Source: Silvanigrella paludirubra
Lineage (GTDB): Bacteria; Bdellovibrionota_B; Oligoflexia; Silvanigrellales; Silvanigrellaceae
Assembly (NCBI RefSeq): GCF_009208775.1
Contig: NZ_WFLM01000002.1
Coordinates: 496,001-560,000, forward strand
Length of the DNA stretch: 64,000 nt
Direction: 5' to 3'
Position 1 is the first letter of the stretch. The number at the start of each line of letters is the position of its first letter. The notes beneath the pieces are model-generated. The model had not been told where the DNA came from, searched no databases, and saw only the letters and a list, made by a program, of their open reading frames with translations. The position numbers were made by a program, and so were the translations under genes. This document shows positions 55,155 through 62,731 of this stretch, piece after piece.

Positions 55155-55976
55155 TTAATCTATTCTTAAAGATCGAGGAAAAATATCATAATCATCATCA
55201 TACAATGGATTTCCTGATAATCCTAGTTCAAAGAGATTTCTTAAATCTTTTAAACTTTTAACATTCCGAATTCTATTCTTTCTTAGGTCAAGTTTTGTTA
55301 AATTATTTAAATACTGAATAGGCTCAATTTCAGAGATTTGATTATCCGCTAAAGATAAAACAGATAACATTTTAGCTTTAGCAAGAGGTTCAATACTGTC
55401 TAATAAATTTTTATTGGCAGTTAATTTTTTTAACAATATATTTTCTTTTAGAGGATTTATATCTGATATGTCATTTTCAGAAATATTTAATTCTTCTAAT
55501 AAAGACAATTTTGAAATTTCATGTATTTTCCGTATTTTATTCTTTTTTAAAGACAATGTAACAAGCTCTTTAAAACAATCTAAGCCTTCTAATGAGATGA
55601 ATTGATTTTCATCTAAATTAAGATCTTTTAATTTAATAAAATGTAAAATATTTTGAAAATTTGAAAGTTGATGACCTTTCATAGAAAGTTTATTTAATGA
55701 ATTAAATGAAGACAAATCGTTCCCATCAGAAATCATTTGATAATCTAAGTTTAAATTTTCAATCTGAGGAATAAATTTAAAAAAAGAAGAATCAAGCACA
55801 ATTTTTTTAGCTTCAGGAAAAGAACTTAAATCGAGCGATTTTGCCTGGCTTAAAAATTTCTCTGCTTCTTGAGGAATTTTTGTTTTAAAAATTCGATAAA
55901 TTGTTTTTTTGCTAAATTCATGTTCTGGTGAAATAGAATCTATGCTTAAATAATTTAAGAGACTTTCGAATCTCAT
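55155..55976 (-). CDS. Leucine-rich-repeat protein
   Basis: 273 residues without a signal peptide. From about residue 70 on it is built of short LRRs of about 21-22 residues (for example LKDLNLDENQFISLEGLDC, LVTLSLKKNKIRKIHEI, LEELNISENDISDINPL, LTKLDLRKNRIRNVKSL), an SDS22-like array. The N-terminal 65 residues are unrelated and helical. It lies between the MFS pump and an amino-acid binding protein. A protein-binding role, possibly regulatory or directed at another organism, is plausible only by analogy with other LRR proteins. Confidence 0.82.
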   Translation of the reverse strand: MRFESLLNYLSIDSISPEHEFSKKTIYRIFKTKIPQEAEKFLSQAKSLDLSSFPEAKKIVLDSSFFKFIPQIENLNLDYQMISDGNDLSSFNSLNKLSMKGHQLSNFQNILHFIKLKDLNLDENQFISLEGLDCFKELVTLSLKKNKIRKIHEISKLSLLEELNISENDISDINPLKENILLKKLTANKNLLDSIEPLAKAKMLSVLSLADNQISEIEPIQYLNNLTKLDLRKNRIRNVKSLKDLRNLFELGLSGNPLYDDDYDIFPRSLRID

Positions 55977-56000
55977 AAAAACTCCTTATGAAAAAAAAGA

Positions 56001-56786
56001 TTAATTAAAATAATTCTTTTTTATAGAGTCATATTGTCCGTTTTTTTTCAATTTATCAAGAAAATCATTAAATTTTTCAATGAGCTGTATGTCTTTTTTA
56101 CGAACCGCCATAGCTAAATCACCTTTTTCATTGGAAAGAAGGGTATAGAAATCTATTTTCATTTCTTTAGATGCTTGCGCTATAAAAACATTATCTTCAA
56201 CAAATACATTTGTTCTTTTTTGTACAACAGCATTTACTTCATCACTTTCTGTATCAAATTGTAAATGGTTTGCATTTTTTAATATTGATTTCAAATAAAG
56301 AGTTGCAGCACTTCCTGTGTGAGTGGCAATTTTTGTTCCTTTAGAATCAATGTCTGAAAATGTTTTATATTTAGAACGATTTTCAGGTGTATCTAAAAGA
56401 GCAGCCGTCACAATTACGGTAAAAACAGGTTTAGAAAAGAGTACTGCTTTTTTTCTTTCTTCGGTGATAGTAAGCCCCGATGCAATCATATCACATTTAC
56501 CTGTCATTAAAGCAGGAATTAAACCATCTAATGTAGTATCTATTAATTGTAATTTAATGGAATTTTGTTTTGCAAACTCAGTCATAATATCGACGTCAAA
56601 ACCCTTCCAGTTCCCTTTATTATCTTTCATTTCAAAAGGAATAAAACCCGCTTGAGAACAAACTTTTAAAGTTCCTAGTTTTTGGACTCTTTCAAAGCTA
56701 TTATCACCTGATTTATTTTGTGAATAAATTGGTAAATTTAGGTTTATCAAAAGGATCATGATAGTAAACGAAAATAATTTTTTCAT
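56001..56786 (-). CDS. ABC-type amino-acid-binding periplasmic protein (SBP_bac_3)
   Basis: 261 residues with a signal peptide and the polar-amino-acid binding fold: LKVCSQAGFIPFEMKDNKGN near the mature N-terminus, FDVDIMTEFAKQ, GLIPALMTGKCDMIASGLTI, SKPVFTVIVTA. The frame opens at an ATG at 56804 (MWRVLF), but that ATG lies just before the GGAGAG box for the ATG at 56786, so the latter is used. No permease or ATPase is adjacent. Upstream is a putative histidine-rich short ORF and a long imperfect hairpin that could regulate it. Confidence 0.82.
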   Translation of the reverse strand: MKKLFSFTIMILLINLNLPIYSQNKSGDNSFERVQKLGTLKVCSQAGFIPFEMKDNKGNWKGFDVDIMTEFAKQNSIKLQLIDTTLDGLIPALMTGKCDMIASGLTITEERKKAVLFSKPVFTVIVTAALLDTPENRSKYKTFSDIDSKGTKIATHTGSAATLYLKSILKNANHLQFDTESDEVNAVVQKRTNVFVEDNVFIAQASKEMKIDFYTLLSNEKGDLAMAVRKKDIQLIEKFNDFLDKLKKNGQYDSIKKNYFN

Positions 56787-56844
56787 AAATAAGACTCTCC
56801 ACATAGTAAATAAGCAAGTAATTATTGAAGAAAATTCATTTCAC

Positions 56845-56902
56845 ACACTAAGTCATAACTTATAAATATAATTAAGTTATTTATTAATAAGACTTTTAGT
56901 GT
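56845..56902 (-). promoter_or_regulatory. Imperfect hairpin in the leader of the amino-acid-binding protein gene
   Basis: ATAACTTA (56855-56862) pairs exactly with TAAGTTAT (56873-56880) over a 10-base loop. Immediately outside, ACACTAAGTC (56845-56854) pairs with GACTTTTAGTGT (56891-56902), with a two-base bulge and a ten-base unpaired segment. It ends about 58 bases before the start of the binding protein gene. It has no adjacent T run, so it is not a standard terminator; a leader element or protein-binding site is possible. Confidence 0.35.
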
Positions 56903-56945
56903 AAAATTACAATTTTTTTTTAATAAAACAGAAAAAAAGAAATTT

Positions 56946-57062
56946 TAATGATGAGTATGATGATGGAAGGAATGATGAGATAGGGAGGATTTTTGGGTTT
57001 TTAAGCTAATTTTTTTTTCAGAAAAACAGTTAGTTAACGAAAAACGCAATGAATAATCCATT
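56946..57062 (-). CDS. Putative 38-residue histidine-rich peptide (leader peptide?)
   Basis: On the minus strand an ATG at 57062 opens a 38-codon frame ending at TAA (56948-56946). AAGG lies about nine bases upstream. The last ten codons read HHSFHHHTHH, seven His of ten. The peptide begins MDYSLRFSLTNCFSEKK. It lies between the divergent threonine aldolase gene and the amino-acid-binding protein gene, in the same orientation as the latter. A short upstream ORF with clustered His codons is the hallmark of an attenuation leader such as HisL; a small metal-binding peptide is the other option. The repeated CAT codons alone could be chance, so coding status is uncertain. Confidence 0.3.
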
Positions 57063-57188
57063 TCTACACCCTTTAAAAGAGTTTGCTTTAGATGGTATCT
57101 ATGTTTAAATACATTGAACCATGAGCAAGCCTACCAAACATAGCGTTATTTTGGCAAGCCGTATTTTTTAAATTTAATAGGATTTTAT

Positions 57189-58256
57189 ATGCAAGACCCT
57201 AAAATTATTCAATTTGCTAGCGACAATTATGTTGGTGCGCATCCAGAAATAGCTAAAATTATTATGGAATCTATGCAAACAACAGAGCTACCATACGGAA
57301 ATGATACCTACTCTAAAAAAGCCAATTTAGAATTCAAAAAAATATTTCAATCCGATTGTGAAACATTTTTTGTAGGGACAGGGACAAGTTCAAATATAAT
57401 CGCTTTAAAAACAATTCTAAAAAGTTACGAATGCGTAATATGTGCTGATATTGCCCATATTAATGGGGCAGAATGTGGAGCCTTTGAAAACTTTACGGGA
57501 GCGAAAATATTTCCCGTTAAATCTACGAATGGAAAAATGAACTTAGATTCCATTAAAGAAGTTTATTATTCGTTTCAAGACTCGCATTACAATAAGCCAA
57601 AAGCTATCTCTTTAACCCAATCTACCGAACTAGGAACTGTTTATACTTGCGAAGAAATTAAAGAAATTTGTGATTTTGCTCATGAAAATAAACTGTATGT
57701 TCATATGGACGGAGCACGTATTGCCAATGCGGCTGCTTATTTAAAAAAATCGTTTAAAGAAATGACGGTAGATGCGGGTGTTGATATCTTATCATTTGGA
57801 GCCACAAAAAATGGTGCCTTACTAGCCGAATCTGTTGTCATTTTTAATAAAAAATTAGTAGAAGATTTTGGATATATTCAAAAACAATCCATGCAGTTAT
57901 TTTCTAAAATGCGCATGATTCCTGCTCAGTTTATCGCCTATTTCCAAAATGATTTATGGTTATCAAATGCTCAAAATGCGAATAAAATGGCAAAAGAAAT
58001 TGAAACGGGTTTTTTAGACTGCAAATATATAAAAATAATAAATCAAGTTCAAACAAATCAAATTTTTATTCAGTTGCCTATTGCTTTAAAAAATGAAATT
58101 TTTAAAAGTTACCATTTTTATACTTTCTCTGAAAATTTAAAAGATCAAACTTGTACAATTCGTTTAGTTACCTCATTTAATACCTCTTTAATTGAAGTTC
58201 AAAAACTCATTTCTGATTTCAAATCTGCAGAGTATAATTTCAGTTTATTAGCATAA
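57189..58256 (+). CDS. Low-specificity threonine aldolase (LtaE family)
   Basis: PLP-dependent aldolase that splits threonine to glycine and acetaldehyde. 355 residues, family length. FASDNYVGAHPEIAKIIMES at the N-terminus, ELPYGNDTYS, VHMDGARIANAAA (Asp174 to the pyridine nitrogen) and the PLP lysine Lys207 in SFGATKNGALLAE are visible. Other members of the beta-eliminating lyase group would look similar at this level. It is divergent from the binding protein gene and upstream of the GAF kinase. Confidence 0.85.
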   Translation: MQDPKIIQFASDNYVGAHPEIAKIIMESMQTTELPYGNDTYSKKANLEFKKIFQSDCETFFVGTGTSSNIIALKTILKSYECVICADIAHINGAECGAFENFTGAKIFPVKSTNGKMNLDSIKEVYYSFQDSHYNKPKAISLTQSTELGTVYTCEEIKEICDFAHENKLYVHMDGARIANAAAYLKKSFKEMTVDAGVDILSFGATKNGALLAESVVIFNKKLVEDFGYIQKQSMQLFSKMRMIPAQFIAYFQNDLWLSNAQNANKMAKEIETGFLDCKYIKIINQVQTNQIFIQLPIALKNEIFKSYHFYTFSENLKDQTCTIRLVTSFNTSLIEVQKLISDFKSAEYNFSLLA

Positions 58257-58294
58257 AAAGATAAGTATCTATTTTGATTTTAGTTTCTTTTTAG

Positions 58295-58324
58295 CCTAAG
58301 ATAATATATTACACTTATCTTAGG
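58295..58324 (+). promoter_or_regulatory. Perfect 10-base inverted repeat over the ribosome binding site
   Basis: CCTAAGATAA (58295-58304) and TTATCTTAGG (58315-58324) form a perfect stem with a ten-base loop. The 3' arm overlaps the AGGG box (58322-58325) that would serve the ATG at 58335. No T run follows, so it is unlikely to terminate transcription. It could sequester the ribosome binding site or be an operator. Confidence 0.5.
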
Positions 58325-58334
58325 GAATTTCTGC

Positions 58335-59552
58335 ATGCTAAAAGCTCCTATAAAAGAAAACGAAGAAGAACGTCTCAAAGCACTAAAAGATTATAATGTA
58401 CTAGATACTCCTCCCGATATTGATCTCGATGAAATCACATTAATCGCGTCTTATATATGCAAAACACCTATTGCATTAATTAGTTTAATTGACACAAATA
58501 GACAGTGGTTTAAATCTAAACAAGGTTTAAGCGCAGAAGAAACACCAAGAGAAGTTTCTTTTTGTGGCCACGCCATATACCAAGATGATATCTTTATTAT
58601 TGAAAATGCACTAAATGACGATCGCTTTAAAGACAACCCCTTAGTTATAAATAAACCGAATGTTACCTTTTATGCAGGCTCTCCTTTAATTACTCCCTCT
58701 GGTCATAAAATAGGAACTTTATGTGTTATTGATTCAAAACCTAGTAAATTAGATGAACAACAAAAACTCATTTTAAAAGCATTATCAAATCAAGTCATAA
58801 AACTATTTGAGCTTCGCAAACAAAACCAGAAAATTATAGATAATCAAAAAGCTTTTATTCATAATTCTAAAATGATTTCATTAGGAGAAATGGCTTCAGG
58901 AGTTGCTCATGAAATTAATAATCCTCTCATGATTATTAATGGAAAAATACAATTATTATCAGAATCATTTTCAGAAAATGAAGAAATAAATAAAACCGAG
59001 ATCATAAATGATCTCAATATCATTTTAAATGCTTCAAATCGCATTGCAAAAGTAGTAAAAAGCCTTCGCCATTTTTCAAAAAATTCAGAGTATGAAAAAA
59101 AAGAAAAAGTTTCTTTTTTAAAAATTTTAGAGGACACTCTGTTACTCTGTGAAGAAAAAATTAAAAAGAAAGGTATTGAAATAAAATATGATCATTCATA
59201 TAGAATGAATGATATGTTTATAAATTGCAAACCAACGTTATTTAGCCAAGCTATTTTAAATTTAATCATGAATGCTTATGAATCTTTAGAAAAATCCGAT
59301 AAAAAAATTATAGAAATTAAAATTAAAAATGAAGCGAAATATGTTAAAATATCTATTCTCGATTCGGGGCCTGGAATTCCAAGTGAAATTCAAGATAAAA
59401 TCATGGAACCCTTTTTTACTACAAAGGAAGTAGGAGCTAGTTCAGGATTGGGATTAAGTACTTCTAAAGGAATAATTGAAGAACATAACGGTAAGTTTTA
59501 TTTAGATAAAAACAGTAAAAATACTTGTTTTGTTATTGAATTACCTCATTAA
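58335..59552 (+). CDS. GAF-domain sensor histidine kinase (cytoplasmic)
   Basis: 405 residues, no membrane helix. A GAF domain spans about residues 25-160 (NVLDTPPDIDLDEITLIAS, TNRQWFKSKQGL, SFCGHAIYQDD), followed by HisKA with His192 in GVAHEINNPLMIINGK, N-box LNLIMNAYESL and G-box GASSGLGLSTSKGI. No receiver or response regulator gene is adjacent. The stop overlaps the stop of the convergent SBP gene: the four bases TTAA at 59549-59552 supply both stop codons. A hairpin covers its ribosome binding site. Confidence 0.87.
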   Translation: MLKAPIKENEEERLKALKDYNVLDTPPDIDLDEITLIASYICKTPIALISLIDTNRQWFKSKQGLSAEETPREVSFCGHAIYQDDIFIIENALNDDRFKDNPLVINKPNVTFYAGSPLITPSGHKIGTLCVIDSKPSKLDEQQKLILKALSNQVIKLFELRKQNQKIIDNQKAFIHNSKMISLGEMASGVAHEINNPLMIINGKIQLLSESFSENEEINKTEIINDLNIILNASNRIAKVVKSLRHFSKNSEYEKKEKVSFLKILEDTLLLCEEKIKKKGIEIKYDHSYRMNDMFINCKPTLFSQAILNLIMNAYESLEKSDKKIIEIKIKNEAKYVKISILDSGPGIPSEIQDKIMEPFFTTKEVGASSGLGLSTSKGIIEEHNGKFYLDKNSKNTCFVIELPH

Positions 59553-60334
59553 TTTTTATTTAAAGTATCTTCAATATTATATTTTTTGAGTATCAAAGAG
59601 TACTGACCATTTTTTATTATTTTTGCTAAACCTAAATCAAATAAATCTTTATGTTTTTTATATTTAAAATAAGCTCTATATGGTTTATTATTTAAATAAA
59701 TAGAGCATTTAATTTTGTCGCTTTTAATTTTAATATCTGGGAACATTTTAATAAATTCTTTAATTTTATAATTTAAAATATAAATATCAGATACAATTGC
59801 ATTAATTCTCCCCAATAAAAGCTGACTCGTTTGAGTTAAGGGATTATTAATTTCTCGATAACTGCTATTTAATGAAACAGCGTCATTATATTTTTTTCCC
59901 AAATATAATTTAGCTCCCTGAAATGCAATAATAGAAGATTTTGATAAATCATCCATATTTTTAATTGAATTATTTTCTTCTAAAGTATTCACACAGTCAT
60001 GAAATATAATATAATTATTCGAAAACTTATTTTGATCAGCTTTTTTATAGATATTTCTTGATGCTCCATCGATCTGAGGATCTTTATCAAGATCTTCTGC
60101 TAATTTAGTAATAGGAACATAAATAAATTTAACAAGATAACCTTGAGTTTTAAACGCTTCACGAATGATTTCTACACTAGCTCCAGAATCGGACTCTGGT
60201 ATAGCATAAGGAGGCAGGCTGTCACCTTCATAAAGTACAATTTTATTTTCGGCATAAATAGAATTACAGGATAAATTAAGTAACAACATAAAAATAAACT
60301 TATATATCTTATTTTTACAATTAAAATAAGTCAT
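59549..60334 (-). CDS. Periplasmic SBP_bac_3-type binding protein (orphan)
   Basis: 261 residues with a signal peptide (cleavage near IYA/EN) and a bi-lobed binding fold: YEGDSLPPYAIPESDSGASV, VEIIREAFKTQGYLVKF, QTSQLLLGRINAIVSDIY. It is weakly similar to the SBP at 51906. No transporter genes are adjacent. Its neighbour is the GAF kinase (convergent) and rlmM lies upstream. Ligand unknown. Confidence 0.72.
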   Translation of the reverse strand: MTYFNCKNKIYKFIFMLLLNLSCNSIYAENKIVLYEGDSLPPYAIPESDSGASVEIIREAFKTQGYLVKFIYVPITKLAEDLDKDPQIDGASRNIYKKADQNKFSNNYIIFHDCVNTLEENNSIKNMDDLSKSSIIAFQGAKLYLGKKYNDAVSLNSSYREINNPLTQTSQLLLGRINAIVSDIYILNYKIKEFIKMFPDIKIKSDKIKCSIYLNNKPYRAYFKYKKHKDLFDLGLAKIIKNGQYSLILKKYNIEDTLNKN

Positions 60335-60396
60335 TATTTAACCCCTTTGTATGTTACTTTATATTGGAGTCAAATTAATCATAAAATGACAACAAA

Positions 60397-61485
60397 CTAT
60401 CCTAAAGATAGCCAAACAGTAACTTCATCACGATCATGATATAAATGCTTACATTTTAATTTATAAGAAATTCCTTCTAAATTCAATTCTTGAGAAATGA
60501 AATTTAAACATTCTTTCACTTCTAAGTGCTTTTTTTTCATTGGAAGTTTTAAATTAAAAATAAAGTCTTTTGCAAGCTTTCTTACAGCCCATTCTGTGAT
60601 TAATTCTGCAATGCGCTTTGGTTTTTCAACCATGTCACAGACCATCCAATCAACTGGTTTTTTAGGACGATATTTAAATCCATCTTCTTTTAAATGCTCA
60701 ACCAATCCTGTTTTCATAATAGCTGAATTCATCTCTCCGTTATCAACAGCAATAACGTAAATGTCTCGTCTAACAAATTGATATGTCCAACCACCCGGTG
60801 AAGAACCAAGATCAACTGCGGTCATCCCTTGCTTTAAACGTAATTCACGCTCACTCTCATTAAAAAAAACAAAAAAGGCCTCTTCAAGCTTTAATGTGGA
60901 ACGACTTGGAGCTTCATTTGGAAATTTTAAACGAGGAATCCCCATAAACCATTGAGAAGCTTTTTTAGGGGCACATAGTGCAATATAACATGACTGACCT
61001 GTTAAAAATAAAAGGTGTAATCGCAAAGCACGCTGGTTCTTATCTCCAATTACATATCCATTTTTTCTTAGTTCAGAAAGCATTGGACTCGTAAATTTTT
61101 TACAAAAAGTGAGAACTTCTTTATGCTCATCCGTATCAAGAGCTTCTATAAAGAGATCATCTAAATATTTTTTTCCATTTAAAATGGATGAAAAATTTTC
61201 TTCAAATGCTTTAAATATAGGAATGGTTCTATTTTTTTCAGGAAGATCTGAATATAATTGAGATGTTAACAAAACTTGTCTTGCAAATAAAAGATCATTT
61301 AGCTGTAAATCATTCCATAACGTGACAATTTCTAGTGGATTATGAGCTTGAAAAAGCACATGTGCCGTATTTGTCTTTGCTTTTACAAAACCTTCAATGT
61401 TTTTAGCACTTGCGTATTCCATTATTTCAGATGCACAATCGTTTTCAAAACCAGCTCGACAATAGAATAGCAAGGATAAATTCAT
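60397..61485 (-). CDS. rlmM: 23S rRNA 2'-O-ribose methyltransferase RlmM
   Basis: Methylates the 2'-OH of C2498 (E. coli numbering) in 23S rRNA. 362 residues as in RlmM: an N-terminal THUMP-like region (YCRAGFENDCASEIMEYAS), then a Rossmann methyltransferase core with VDLGSSPGGWTYQFVRR (SAM loop) and MVCDMVEKPKRIAEL, with the catalytic Lys in NLKLPMKKKHLE. It is the only rRNA methyltransferase in the window. It is 18 bases downstream of the lipoprotein gene on the same strand. Confidence 0.9.
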   Translation of the reverse strand: MNLSLLFYCRAGFENDCASEIMEYASAKNIEGFVKAKTNTAHVLFQAHNPLEIVTLWNDLQLNDLLFARQVLLTSQLYSDLPEKNRTIPIFKAFEENFSSILNGKKYLDDLFIEALDTDEHKEVLTFCKKFTSPMLSELRKNGYVIGDKNQRALRLHLLFLTGQSCYIALCAPKKASQWFMGIPRLKFPNEAPSRSTLKLEEAFFVFFNESERELRLKQGMTAVDLGSSPGGWTYQFVRRDIYVIAVDNGEMNSAIMKTGLVEHLKEDGFKYRPKKPVDWMVCDMVEKPKRIAELITEWAVRKLAKDFIFNLKLPMKKKHLEVKECLNFISQELNLEGISYKLKCKHLYHDRDEVTVWLSLG

Positions 61486-61503
61486 TTGTTTTTATTCTTT
61501 CTG

Positions 61504-62730
61504 TTAAAAAACAGGGGTTGGAAATTTAATTTCATCAACTCCCTTTATACCAAAATCAACTTCAATGCTATTTTTAGCATTCCTGCTTTGAGATACAGCA
61601 CCCTTACCTTTTATACAAGTTGAATTCTTAGCATCTATAAGACAACTAAATAAATAGGATTTAGCTGCAAAGTTATAAGTAACAGCCCCCGCTACTGAGT
61701 TCACAGGCGTCTGTCTTGTTAAATCATTTACAGTAATACTTTCAGGAGAAGATAAATCAATCCAATAAGAAGAACTAATAACACTATTTTTCCAATCTTG
61801 ATCATCCATTTTTTTTCGTTCCGTTACAAAAATGGAACTTTTATCTTCAGAAATTCCACCAATTTCATATTGCTGAATTCCATTTTCACCCCTATTTTTT
61901 GAAATGATTTCTTTTATTAAAGGACTTCCTTTATCTTTAATTGAAGATACGTCTATTAAAAATAAATTCATTTTAGCAACTTGAGAATTTGGGTATGGAT
62001 TACAAGAAATAACCAATTTACTATTATCAATCACATTAATTTGTTTTGAAGCATTAAAACAATCAGAAACAACTTCTATTTTTTCTGCTGTTAGCAAGTC
62101 ATCTGAAAGTTGATAAATAATGGGCTTTATATTTTTATATTTATAATTACCTACAGAAACAAGATAGACTTTTCCATTTGCATATAATAGGGATGTAACA
62201 TTTGTTTCAGATTTTGATGGATTTTCAATATCTTGATTATCTAAATTTAATATTTGTCTATTTTTTATGATGGTATTTTGTAAGGACATATCTGTTTTTA
62301 TGATTTCACCTCTATCATATCCAATTCCAACTATATTATTATTTACGGAAATAATATTATGTAAATTCATTGGAAATTCAGTATGCTCAACACCTGAATT
62401 ATTATATATTGAAGAAATATAAGTAACACGAGTCAGTTTATTACCAGAAAAACGTTCAGCAAAATAAATACCTTGAATTTTATTTAAACTATCATATTTT
62501 TGAAAAACAATAGAATCACCGCTAGCAGGTCGCGATAAAATAAGAGTTGTTTTGTTTGTAGAAAAATCAAAACTATATAAATTACTAAATTCTCGCCATT
62601 TATTTGTTACTAAATAAGAATTTGAATCTGATATTTTAAATTCAGGATTTTTATTACTTTTTTTTCCACAACCTATAAATAATGTTGTCAATAATAATGG
62701 GAAACTAATAATCAATTTTTTTATTTTCAT
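61504..62730 (-). CDS. Lipoprotein of unknown function, downstream of a TonB-dependent receptor
   Basis: 408 residues with a lipobox at Cys21 (LFIGCGKK). The mature protein has repeated strands (for instance ENPSKSETNVTSLLYANGKVYLV), suggestive of a beta-propeller, but I do not recognise the family. It starts one base after the stop of the TonB-dependent receptor, so the two are cotranscribed and possibly work together on uptake of a common ligand, as lipoprotein-receptor pairs often do. That partnership is inference. Confidence 0.7.
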   Translation of the reverse strand: MKIKKLIISFPLLLTTLFIGCGKKSNKNPEFKISDSNSYLVTNKWREFSNLYSFDFSTNKTTLILSRPASGDSIVFQKYDSLNKIQGIYFAERFSGNKLTRVTYISSIYNNSGVEHTEFPMNLHNIISVNNNIVGIGYDRGEIIKTDMSLQNTIIKNRQILNLDNQDIENPSKSETNVTSLLYANGKVYLVSVGNYKYKNIKPIIYQLSDDLLTAEKIEVVSDCFNASKQINVIDNSKLVISCNPYPNSQVAKMNLFLIDVSSIKDKGSPLIKEIISKNRGENGIQQYEIGGISEDKSSIFVTERKKMDDQDWKNSVISSSYWIDLSSPESITVNDLTRQTPVNSVAGAVTYNFAAKSYLFSCLIDAKNSTCIKGKGAVSQSRNAKNSIEVDFGIKGVDEIKFPTPVF

Positions 62731-62731
62731 C

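Larger units (their letters stand above)
56805..57188. other. 384-base intergenic region with leader-like elements
   Basis: It contains, on the minus strand, a possible short His-rich ORF (56946-57062) and an imperfect hairpin between that ORF and the SBP gene (56845-56902). On the right are an 8-base inverted repeat, CTATGTTT at 57100-57107 and AAACATAG at 57137-57144, and a repeated GCAAGCC (57126-57132 and 57155-57161), in the promoter area of the divergent threonine aldolase gene. No longer ORF was found. Confidence 0.5.

Noticed and set aside
56949-56984. Methionine-rich mini-ORF on the plus strand in the 56805-57188 gap
   Set aside because: It is the complement of the CAT-rich minus-strand frame, only 11 codons long and without a gene to serve on that strand.
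57100-57144. Eight-base inverted repeat CTATGTTT/AAACATAG upstream of threonine aldolase as an operator
   Set aside because: The arms are 29 bases apart and short enough for chance in AT-rich sequence; kept only as part of the intergenic description.
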